Below, one piece after another: positions 57,566 to 64,000 of a stretch of 64,000 bases of DNA. The stretch is from NCBI GenBank assembly GCA_020851435.1, contig JADZCS010000227.1, forward strand, positions 1 through 64,000. Reading direction: 5' to 3'. The notes below the pieces were generated by a model that searched no databases, was not told the origin of the DNA, and saw nothing but the letters and a program-made list of their open reading frames with translations. The first letter of the stretch is position 1; each line of letters opens with the position of its first letter. The translations under genes were made by a program, and so were the position numbers. Source of the stretch: Gammaproteobacteria bacterium. GTDB taxonomy: Bacteria; Pseudomonadota; Gammaproteobacteria; Steroidobacterales; Steroidobacteraceae.

Positions 57566-58807
57566 ATGTCTATGCCAACGAAGCCACGCCTGCACGTGCC
57601 ACATCCTCCCGCCAGGCCCGGCGAAGCACCGAACTTCAGCTATGTGCGGCTGTCGCCGGCCGGCGCGGTGCCGCGCCCCGACGTCAACGCGCCGACGCGC
57701 GAGATCGAGTACCTCGCGGTGGACCTGGTGCGCGTGCTCGACGACAACCACACGGCCGTCGGTCCCTGGAATCCGCACCTGGAAGTCCACGACCTGCAGA
57801 TCGGCCTGCGCCACATGATGCTGACGCGCAGCTTCGACGAGCGCATGCAGAAGACGCAGCGGCAGGGAAAGATCTCCTTCTACATGAAGTCGACCGGCGA
57901 GGAGGCTGTGTCCGTCGCCGCCGCCATGGCGCTGCGGCCCGCCGACATGCTGTTCCCGTCCTACCGCAACCAGGGCCTGCAGATGGTCCGCGGCAGCAGC
58001 CTGGTCGACATGATGTGCCAGCTGCTGTCCAACACCCGCGACATGTGCAAGGGCCGGCAGCTGCCCGTCATGTACCACTCGGTCCCCGGCCGCCTGTTCT
58101 CGATCTCGGGCAACCTGACCACCCAGTTCCCGCAGGCGGTGGGCTGGGCCATGGCGTCCGCCATCAAGGGCGAGGACCACATCGCGGCGACCTGGATCGG
58201 CGAAGGCTCCAGCGCCGAGGCCGATTTCCATCACGCGCTGCTGTTCGCGTCGGTCTATCGCGCGCCGGTCATCCTCAACGTCGTCAACAACCAGTGGGCG
58301 ATCTCGACCTTCCAGGGCTTCGCCGGAGGCGAGCAGGCTTCTTTCGCAGCCCGCGGACCCGGTTACGGCATCCCGGGCCTGCGCGTCGACGGCAACGACT
58401 TCCTCGCCGTGCACGCCGCCACGCAGTGGGCCGCCGAGCGCGCGCGCACCGGGGCCGGCGCGACGCTGATCGAACTGGTCACCTACCGGGCCGCGCCGCA
58501 CTCGACCAGCGACGATCCCTCGCGCTACCGCCCGAAGGACGACTACGAACGCTGGCCGCTCGGCGACCCCATCGAGCGCCTCAAGGGCCACCTGATCTCG
58601 CTCGGCGAGTGGTCCGAGGACCGGCACGCCGCGCTCGCCCGGGAACTCGAGGGCATCGTCGCCACGGCCTGGAAGGAAGCCTCCGGCTACGGCACGCTGA
58701 CAGAGGGCCCGCGCCTGGATCGCGACCTCATGTTCCAGGACGTGTTCAAGGACATGCCGGCGCACCTCAAGCGCCAGCGCGACCAACTCAAGGCGGAGCT
58801 CGGCTGA
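57566..58807 (+). CDS. bkdA1: Branched-chain 2-oxoacid dehydrogenase E1 alpha
   Basis: 413 residues. Thiamine-diphosphate motif region WIGEGSSAEADFHHALLFAS followed by NVVNNQWAIS, and EEAVSVAAAMALRPADMLFP. DDPSRYRPKDDYERW contains the phosphorylation-loop region of the family. It starts at ATG 57566; a second ATG at 57572 has better spacing to GGGAG. First gene of bkdA1-bkdA2-bkdB. Decarboxylates the 2-oxo acids of valine, leucine and isoleucine. Confidence 0.95.
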   Translation: MSMPTKPRLHVPHPPARPGEAPNFSYVRLSPAGAVPRPDVNAPTREIEYLAVDLVRVLDDNHTAVGPWNPHLEVHDLQIGLRHMMLTRSFDERMQKTQRQGKISFYMKSTGEEAVSVAAAMALRPADMLFPSYRNQGLQMVRGSSLVDMMCQLLSNTRDMCKGRQLPVMYHSVPGRLFSISGNLTTQFPQAVGWAMASAIKGEDHIAATWIGEGSSAEADFHHALLFASVYRAPVILNVVNNQWAISTFQGFAGGEQASFAARGPGYGIPGLRVDGNDFLAVHAATQWAAERARTGAGATLIELVTYRAAPHSTSDDPSRYRPKDDYERWPLGDPIERLKGHLISLGEWSEDRHAALARELEGIVATAWKEASGYGTLTEGPRLDRDLMFQDVFKDMPAHLKRQRDQLKAELG

Positions 58808-58808
58808 C

Positions 58809-59825
58809 ATGGCACAGATGAACATGATCCAGGCGCTCAACTCCGCCATGGACATCATGCTGGGGCGCGACCGCTCGGTGGTGGTCCTCGGCCAGGACGT
58901 CGGCTACTTCGGCGGCGTGTTCCGCTGCACCGACGGCCTGCAGCGCAAGTACGGCGAGCACCGCGTGATCGACACGCCGATCGCCGAGGGCGGCATCGTG
59001 GCCGCGGCGATCGGCATGGGCGTCAACGGGCTCCGGCCCGTCGCGGAGGTGCAGTTCGCCGACTACATCTATCCCGCCTACGACCAGATCGTCAGCGAGC
59101 TCGCGCGCCTGCGCTATCGCAGCGCCGGCGAGTACTTCGCGCCCGTGACCATCCGCACGCCCTGCGGCGGCGGCATCCGCGGCGGCCAGACGCACTCGCA
59201 GAGCCCCGAGGCGGTGTTCGCGCACGTCTGCGGCCTCAAGGTCGTGATGCCCTCGAACCCCTACGACGCGAAGGGCCTGCTGATCGCCTCGATCGAGGAC
59301 GACGACCCGGTGATCTTCCTCGAGCCAAAGCGCCTCTATAACGGTCCCTTCGACGGTGACCCGAACAAGCCGGCCGTTCCCTGGAGCACGCACGCCAAGG
59401 GCGAGGTTCCCGAGGGCTACTACACGGTGCCGATCGGCAAGGCCGACGTGATCCGCGAGGGCAACGACGTCACGATCGTCACCTACGGCACCATGGGTTA
59501 CGTGGCCGAGGCCGCGGCGCGGGGCCTGGGACTCGACGCCGAGATCATCGACCTGCGCACGATCGTGCCGCTGGACCTCGAGACCGTGTGCCGCTCGGTG
59601 CGCAAGACCGGCCGCTGCGTCATCGCGCACGAGGCGACGCGTTTCGGCGGCTTCGGCGCGGAACTGGCCGCATCGATCCAGGAAGAATGCTTCTGGAGCC
59701 TCGAGGCGCCCATCCAGCGCGTGGGCGGTTGGGATACTCCCTATCCGCACGCGTTCGAGTGGGAATACTTCCCGGGCCAGGCGCGCGTCGCGACGGCGCT
59801 CAAGGCCGCGATGGGGGATGCATGA
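58809..59825 (+). CDS. bkdA2: Branched-chain 2-oxoacid dehydrogenase E1 beta
   Basis: 338 residues. MNMIQALNSAMDIMLGRDRS at the start, VLGQDVGYFGGVFRCTDGLQ, then VMPSNPYDAKGLLIASIEDD and HEATRFGGFGAELAASIQEE. It forms the alpha2-beta2 E1 with the previous gene. The gene starts two bases after E1 alpha and overlaps bkdB by four. Confidence 0.97.
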   Translation: MAQMNMIQALNSAMDIMLGRDRSVVVLGQDVGYFGGVFRCTDGLQRKYGEHRVIDTPIAEGGIVAAAIGMGVNGLRPVAEVQFADYIYPAYDQIVSELARLRYRSAGEYFAPVTIRTPCGGGIRGGQTHSQSPEAVFAHVCGLKVVMPSNPYDAKGLLIASIEDDDPVIFLEPKRLYNGPFDGDPNKPAVPWSTHAKGEVPEGYYTVPIGKADVIREGNDVTIVTYGTMGYVAEAAARGLGLDAEIIDLRTIVPLDLETVCRSVRKTGRCVIAHEATRFGGFGAELAASIQEECFWSLEAPIQRVGGWDTPYPHAFEWEYFPGQARVATALKAAMGDA

Positions 59826-61075
59826 GCCGCTACGTATTCAAGCTGCCCGACCTGGGCGAAGGCACGGTTTCATCCGAGATCGTCAGCTGGCGCGTCAAGG
59901 CGGGCGACCTGGTCGGCGAGGACCAGCCGCTGGTCGAGATGTCGACGGACAAGGCCGTGATCGAGGTGCCGAGCCCCGTGTCCGGTCGCGTGGTGTCGAT
60001 CGCGGGTGTGCCGGGCGACCAGATCGCGGTGGGCGCCGACCTCGTGGTATTCGAGACCGGCGAGGACGTGGCCGTCGAAGCGCCGCCGGCCGCAGTCGCG
60101 CCCACGCCTGCGCCAACGCCGCCGGCCGCCGCCGCCGTGGCTCGCGTGGCGCCGGGCCGGCCCGCCGCAGCCGTGGCCGCCGGCAACGGTCGCGTCATGG
60201 CCTCGCCGGCCACGCGCCGGCGCGCGCGCGAGGCGGGCATCGCGCTGGCCGGCATGGCTGGTTCGGGTCCGGGTGGCCGCATCGAACGCCGCGATCTCGA
60301 CGCCGCGCTCGCGGCCCAGGGTTCGGCGCCGGCGCAGGAGCCGGTATCCGCCGCGGCAGGACCCGCTCGCCGAACCGGAACCGAAGAGGTCAAGGTCATC
60401 GGCGTGCGCCGCGTGATCGCCAACCGCATGTCCGAGGCCAAGCGCAACATCCCGCACTTCGCCTATGTCGAGGAAGTCGACGTCACCGAGCTCGAGTCGC
60501 TGCGCGCGCACCTGAATTCGCGGGCGCCGAAGGGAACGCCGCCGCTGACCTACCTGCCGTTCATCGTGGCTGCGCTGGCCCGCGTGCTGGAGGACTTCCC
60601 CCAGTGCAACGCGCACTACGACGCCGAGCGCAACGTGATCATCCGGCACCGGGCCGTGCACGTCGGGGTCGCAACCCAGACGCCCGACGGGCTCAAGGTG
60701 CCGGTGCTGCGCCATGCCGAGGGCCGCAGGCTGCGCGACATCGCCGACGAGGTCCGGCGCATCTCGGACGCCGCGCGCAACAACACGGCCAGGCGCGACG
60801 AGCTGACGGGCTCGACGATCACCATCACGAGTCTCGGTCGGCTCGGCGGCATCGTCAGCACGCCGGTCATCAACGCACCCGAGGTCGCCATCATCGGCAT
60901 CAACAAGGCCATCGACAGGCCCGTGGTTCTCCACGGTGCCGTGGTCGTGCGCCGCATGATGAACTTGTCTTCTTCCTTCGATCACCGCTTCGTCGACGGC
61001 TTCGACGGGGCCGCGATGATCCAGGCGCTAAAGGATCTCCTCGAGCATCCCGCGACCATCTTCATGGCTGAGTAA
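59822..61075 (+). CDS. bkdB: Branched-chain 2-oxoacid dehydrogenase E2 (dihydrolipoyl acyltransferase)
   Basis: 417 residues. One lipoyl domain with the attachment lysine at position 44 (EMSTDKAVIEVPSP), an Ala/Pro-rich linker, the E1/E3-binding domain ASPATRRRAREAGIALAGMA and a catalytic domain ending in SSSFDHRFVDGFDGA, the HRxxDG motif. Transfers acyl groups to CoA. No E3 (lipoamide dehydrogenase) gene follows, so a shared one elsewhere must serve. Confidence 0.96.
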   Translation: MSRYVFKLPDLGEGTVSSEIVSWRVKAGDLVGEDQPLVEMSTDKAVIEVPSPVSGRVVSIAGVPGDQIAVGADLVVFETGEDVAVEAPPAAVAPTPAPTPPAAAAVARVAPGRPAAAVAAGNGRVMASPATRRRAREAGIALAGMAGSGPGGRIERRDLDAALAAQGSAPAQEPVSAAAGPARRTGTEEVKVIGVRRVIANRMSEAKRNIPHFAYVEEVDVTELESLRAHLNSRAPKGTPPLTYLPFIVAALARVLEDFPQCNAHYDAERNVIIRHRAVHVGVATQTPDGLKVPVLRHAEGRRLRDIADEVRRISDAARNNTARRDELTGSTITITSLGRLGGIVSTPVINAPEVAIIGINKAIDRPVVLHGAVVVRRMMNLSSSFDHRFVDGFDGAAMIQALKDLLEHPATIFMAE

Positions 61076-61089
61076 TCCGGAGAGAGTCC

Positions 61090-62100
61090 ATGTCGAGCAA
61101 CCCGGCGCGCAGCGCGCCCTTTGGCAGCATCCTCACCGACTTCATGGCCGTGGCCCAGTATCGCGACGGCGCCTGGGGCCCGCACGACGTCCGGCCGGTC
61201 GCACCGCTGCCGATGCACCCGGCCGCTCACGTGCTGCACTACGGCAGCACCTGCTTCGAGGGCTTCAAGGCCTATCGCCACGACGACGGCAGCGTGCACG
61301 TGTTCCGCATGGACCGTCACATCGCCCGCCTGCGCCAGAGTGCGCGCAGCCTCGTGCTGCCGGAGCCCGATGCGGCCCAGGTCGAGGCGATGGTGCTGGC
61401 CGTCATCGATCGCAACCGCGACGCGGTGCCGGAAGCGCCGGGCGCCCTGTACCTGCGGCCGCTGCTGATCGGCACCATGCCCAACATCGGCGCCGCGGCA
61501 ACGCCCTCGAACGAGGCCATGCTGGTGGTGCTCGCCAGCCCGGTCTGGGACTACTTCGCGGGCGGCGCCAAGGCGCTGCGCATCTTCGTCGACGACAAGA
61601 ACAACCGCTGCGCCGGCCACCTCGGCGTGGTCAAGACCGGCGGCAACTATGCTGCCGCCCTGGGCCCCACGCTCGCGGCGCGCAAGGAGTTCGGCGTCGA
61701 CCAGGTGCTGTTCTGCCCGGGCGGCGAGGTCCAGGAGACCGGCGCGGCCAACTTCCTGCTGTTCCGCGACGGGCGCATCCTGACCCGCAGCCTCGACAGC
61801 ACGTTCCTGCACGGCGTGACGCGCGATTCGCTGCTGCACATGGCGCCTGACCTCGGCTACCAGGTCGAGGAACGCGTCTTCACCGTCGCCGAGATGCTGG
61901 AGTGGGTGAAGGACGGCGAAGCCGCGCTGTCCGGCACGGCGGCCGTACTGTCGGGCGTGGGCACGCTGATCTACCAGGGCCGCGAGATCACCTGCGGCGC
62001 CGGCGGCATCGGGCCCCACACCCAGAAGCTGCGCGCGGCGCTGGTCGCGATCCAGACCGGCAAGGCGCCCGACACACGGGGCTGGTTGCGCAAGGTCTGA
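61090..62100 (+). CDS. ilvE: Branched-chain amino-acid aminotransferase
   Basis: 336 residues, class IV PLP fold of the longer, eukaryote-like type. HVLHYGSTCFEGFKAYRHDD near the start; the PLP lysine is Lys182 in GVVKTGGNYAAALG; QETGAANFLLFRDGRILT and GTAAVLSGVGTLIYQGREIT follow. It interconverts branched-chain amino and 2-oxo acids and here probably feeds the bkd complex. Located 14 bases after bkdB. Confidence 0.96.
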   Translation: MSSNPARSAPFGSILTDFMAVAQYRDGAWGPHDVRPVAPLPMHPAAHVLHYGSTCFEGFKAYRHDDGSVHVFRMDRHIARLRQSARSLVLPEPDAAQVEAMVLAVIDRNRDAVPEAPGALYLRPLLIGTMPNIGAAATPSNEAMLVVLASPVWDYFAGGAKALRIFVDDKNNRCAGHLGVVKTGGNYAAALGPTLAARKEFGVDQVLFCPGGEVQETGAANFLLFRDGRILTRSLDSTFLHGVTRDSLLHMAPDLGYQVEERVFTVAEMLEWVKDGEAALSGTAAVLSGVGTLIYQGREITCGAGGIGPHTQKLRAALVAIQTGKAPDTRGWLRKV

Positions 62101-62120
62101 GGCCGGCTGGGGCCGGCCTC
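62099..62120. terminator. GC-rich hairpin after ilvE
   Basis: Perfect nine-base arms (62099-62107, 62112-62120) with a four-base loop, overlapping the ilvE stop codon. It sits between convergent genes and could act in both directions, although no T tract is present. Confidence 0.55.
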
Positions 62121-62124
62121 GCCG

Positions 62125-62928
62125 TCAGCCGAACATCGCCACCGTCTGGTGGCTGACGGCGAAGGCATGGCCGGCCGCGCCCCACAGGATTGCGGTCTGG
62201 CTCAGGTAGCCATCGGCGCCGGCCCTGACCTCGGCGCCGATCAGCGCCCACTGCCGGGCATCGAACAGATCGGGATCCCCGAGCAGTTCCAGCGTCCAGT
62301 TCAGCGAGCTCGCAGGCGCGGGTTCGCGCAGCGTCGACAGCGCCGGCGGCGGGATCACGTCGCCCAGGGCGACCAGCGCATCCTCCGGCGCGCAACTGCC
62401 GTCGCGCAGGCGCGCATACATCGTCGCCCGCGGTTCGTGGTAGCCCGTGTAGGGATACTGTCCCTCGACCCAGCGCAGCTGGACGTGCCGCGTGAAGGCG
62501 GGCGACATGCCCTCGACGTGGGGTTGGTCGGGTAGCGCATCGGCCTCGGCGCTCACCACCGGTCGCGGAATTTCCAGCGCAAAGCTCGAACGCCGGGCCG
62601 CGCCGAAGATCGCGACCACGGTGCAGGCCATGGCGCCGTCGTGCACGACGTCGCAGCGCGCGTGCGTGACCGACTTGCCGCTGCGCAGCACGCTGGCGCG
62701 CAGGCGTACTTCGACGCCGGCGGGCATCGGGCCGACGAAGGTGGCCTGCAGGCTGCGCAGTGGCAGACGCGGCGCGCCGGGCGGCAGCAGCGCGCGCATC
62801 GCGCGCACGGCCAGCGCCACCTGCATGCCGCCGAACACCGTCCGGCCCTGCAGCCAGTCTTCACCCACTTCCGCGACCCAGTCCGCGCCGTCGGGGCGCA
62901 GCTGTTCGAGCACCTTGCGATAGTCCAC
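62125..62928 (-). CDS. Acyl-CoA thioesterase-like protein (double hotdog)
   Basis: 267 residues. WLQGRTVFGGMQVALAVRAM, PLRSLQATFVGPMPAGVEVR and the second half with TRHVQLRWVEGQYPY and FDARQWALIGAEVRAGADGY fit the TesB-type double-hotdog thioesterase family. It probably hydrolyses a short- or medium-chain acyl-CoA. Convergent with ilvE and divergent from the acyl-CoA ligase, so a role in acyl-CoA pools is plausible but not proven. Confidence 0.86.
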   Translation of the reverse strand: MDYRKVLEQLRPDGADWVAEVGEDWLQGRTVFGGMQVALAVRAMRALLPPGAPRLPLRSLQATFVGPMPAGVEVRLRASVLRSGKSVTHARCDVVHDGAMACTVVAIFGAARRSSFALEIPRPVVSAEADALPDQPHVEGMSPAFTRHVQLRWVEGQYPYTGYHEPRATMYARLRDGSCAPEDALVALGDVIPPPALSTLREPAPASSLNWTLELLGDPDLFDARQWALIGAEVRAGADGYLSQTAILWGAAGHAFAVSHQTVAMFG

Positions 62929-62995
62929 TCCGATCCTCCCGCACAGCGACCGCGCGCAGCATACCGCTACTGGCGCAGCATGCGCGCGCGCCTGC

Positions 62996-63001
62996 TAGCA
63001 T
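62996..63001 (+). promoter_or_regulatory. Candidate -10 of the acyl-CoA ligase gene
   Basis: TAGCAT in a TGCTANNAT setting, 25 bases before the ATG at 63027; leader about 18 bases with GGGGGGCG before the start. Confidence 0.4.
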
Positions 63002-63026
63002 TGCGACCGTTCAAGCGGGGGGCGTC

Positions 63027-64000
63027 ATGACGAGTCGATTCGGCCTGGTGGTGGACTGGCTGGCGTACTACGCCGGCCGCGACGGTGAACGGCTGGCCGC
63101 CGTCGACCTCGCGAGCGGGCGGCGTTACAGCTACGCTCAGTTCAACGACCGCGCCACGCGCCTGGCCACCGGCCTCCGCGACCGGCATGCCGTGCGCAAG
63201 GGCGACCGCGTCGGGCTGCTCGCGCGCAACAGCACCGACCACTTCGAGCTGATGTTCGCCTGCTGGAAGCTCGGCGCGATCTTCATGCCGCTCAACTGGC
63301 GGCTCAGCCCGGCCGAGCTCGGCGGCGTGCTCGCCGACTCGACGCCGCGCCTGCTGTTCGTCGATGCGGATTTCGTGCCGCTCGCGGCGGGGGCCGCCGC
63401 GCCCATCGTGCAGCGTGCCGGGGTGGCCGCCGACTGCGGCTACGAGGCGCTGATCCGTGATCACCCGCCGGCCGTGACGATGGCTGGCGTCGACCTCGAC
63501 GACCCCAACACCCTGCTGTACACCTCGGGCACGACCGGCGAGCAGAAGGGCGTGGTCGGCACGCACCTGAATTCCATGACCAACGTGCTGCAGAGCGCCG
63601 CGGCCGGCGTCGTCGGCAGCGACACCGTCTGCCTCACGTTTGCGCCGCTGTTCCACACGGCCGGGCTCAACAGCTTCGCCATGCCGCTGTTCCACTTCGG
63701 CGGCACGCTGTACGTGATGCAGAACTGGGATGCGGCCGCCGCGCTCGGCTACCTGCGCGATCCCGCGCTCGGCATTACCCACACGCTGGGCGTGCCCTTC
63801 CACCTCGCGACGATGGCGGCGCTGCCGGCCTTCGCCGAGGCCAGGTTCCCGGCGCTGCGCCTGATCGGCGTGGGCGGAGCGCCGGCCAACCGCAAGCTCA
63901 TCGACACCTGGGCCGCGAAGGGCATTCCCCTGTCGCAGTCCTACGGCATGACCGAAGTGTTCGGCCTGGGCTTCCAGCCGCCCGCCGCGGCGCGCGAGAA
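63027..64000 (+). CDS. AMP-dependent acyl-CoA ligase, N-terminal part
   Basis: 324 complete codons, cut by the right edge. The ATP-binding loop is YTSGTTGEQKGVVGTH near residue 167, preceded by KGDRVGLLARNSTDHFELMF and FMPLNWRLSPAEL, and followed by the second motif SQSYGMTEVFGLGFQ. The family activates fatty or aromatic acids as CoA thioesters through acyl-AMP. FadD-like medium- or long-chain substrates are likely, but the specificity region is cut off. Confidence 0.93.
   Translation, partial: MTSRFGLVVDWLAYYAGRDGERLAAVDLASGRRYSYAQFNDRATRLATGLRDRHAVRKGDRVGLLARNSTDHFELMFACWKLGAIFMPLNWRLSPAELGGVLADSTPRLLFVDADFVPLAAGAAAPIVQRAGVAADCGYEALIRDHPPAVTMAGVDLDDPNTLLYTSGTTGEQKGVVGTHLNSMTNVLQSAAAGVVGSDTVCLTFAPLFHTAGLNSFAMPLFHFGGTLYVMQNWDAAAALGYLRDPALGITHTLGVPFHLATMAALPAFAEARFPALRLIGVGGAPANRKLIDTWAAKGIPLSQSYGMTEVFGLGFQPPAAARE

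Overview
The window is chromosomal DNA from a very GC-rich gammaproteobacterium. Three neighbourhoods support this: zapA / 6S RNA / fau facing ygfB-pepP-ubiH-ubiI; a leuS-lptE and holA-nadD-rsfS-rlmH-maf-rng-yhdP-nitrilase-tldD series; and coq7 with a CRP/Vfr-type regulator and rplM-rpsI. The order Steroidobacterales, Nevskiales or Lysobacterales is my guess, not a measurement. Almost all genes are dense, short-spaced and strongly GC3-biased. The clear exception is an AT-richer block at about 8.74-12.77 kb.

Layout. 0-3.8 kb: the end of a PBP1C gene, an MFS transporter/bicupin pair, and a VOC protein. 3.8-8.7 kb: leuS, lptE, a small HExxH protein and sdaA. 8.7-12.8 kb: an accessory block of unrecognised, mostly membrane-associated small genes, including a divergent paralogue pair, one copy of which may be frameshifted. 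12.8-22.0 kb, all minus strand: a His-rich small protein, TonB receptor, ABC ATPase, FtsX/MacB-like permease and DUF3299 protein (probable zinc or other metal acquisition), followed by prolyl iminopeptidase and a periplasmic tricorn-like protease. 22.0-33.1 kb: housekeeping run from holA to tldD. 33.1-41.2 kb: an ExeA-type ATPase with a C-terminal FHA domain after purEK, then darP, pmbA, a YihY/BrkB protein, a cobalamin-binding-like protein, a cluster of three inverted repeats, and purC. 41.3-45.5 kb: djlA, rpe, crp, coq7, rplM-rpsI, tRNA-Gln and a strong terminator. 45.5-49.5 kb: a marR-emrA-emrB efflux operon with a visible operator, rpiA, and a 20-residue Lys/Ala peptide gene. 49.7-56.9 kb: EVE protein, fau, 6S RNA, zapA, then ygfB-pepP-ubiH-ubiI and a DUF2189 membrane protein with a G10 tract before its start. 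56.9-64 kb: an Lrp-type regulator divergent from a branched-chain keto-acid dehydrogenase operon with ilvE, a thioesterase, and the start of an acyl-CoA ligase gene.

How the parts work together. The leuS-to-tldD housekeeping order is interrupted between lptE and holA by about 15 kb that carries sdaA, the unrecognised block and the metal/protease cluster. The bkd-ilvE-Lrp group would convert branched-chain amino acids to acyl-CoAs. Several genes (leuS, holA, coq7, the His-rich gene) have a good -10 hexamer only 6-10 bases before the start codon, which suggests leaderless transcripts. Most interesting for follow-up are the unrecognised block, the metal cluster with tricorn/F1-like proteases, the FHA-ExeA fusion, the inverted-repeat cluster, the Lys/Ala peptide, the histone-like tail on RsfS and the G10 tract. 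All positions and motif counts were read by eye, and no database search was run.
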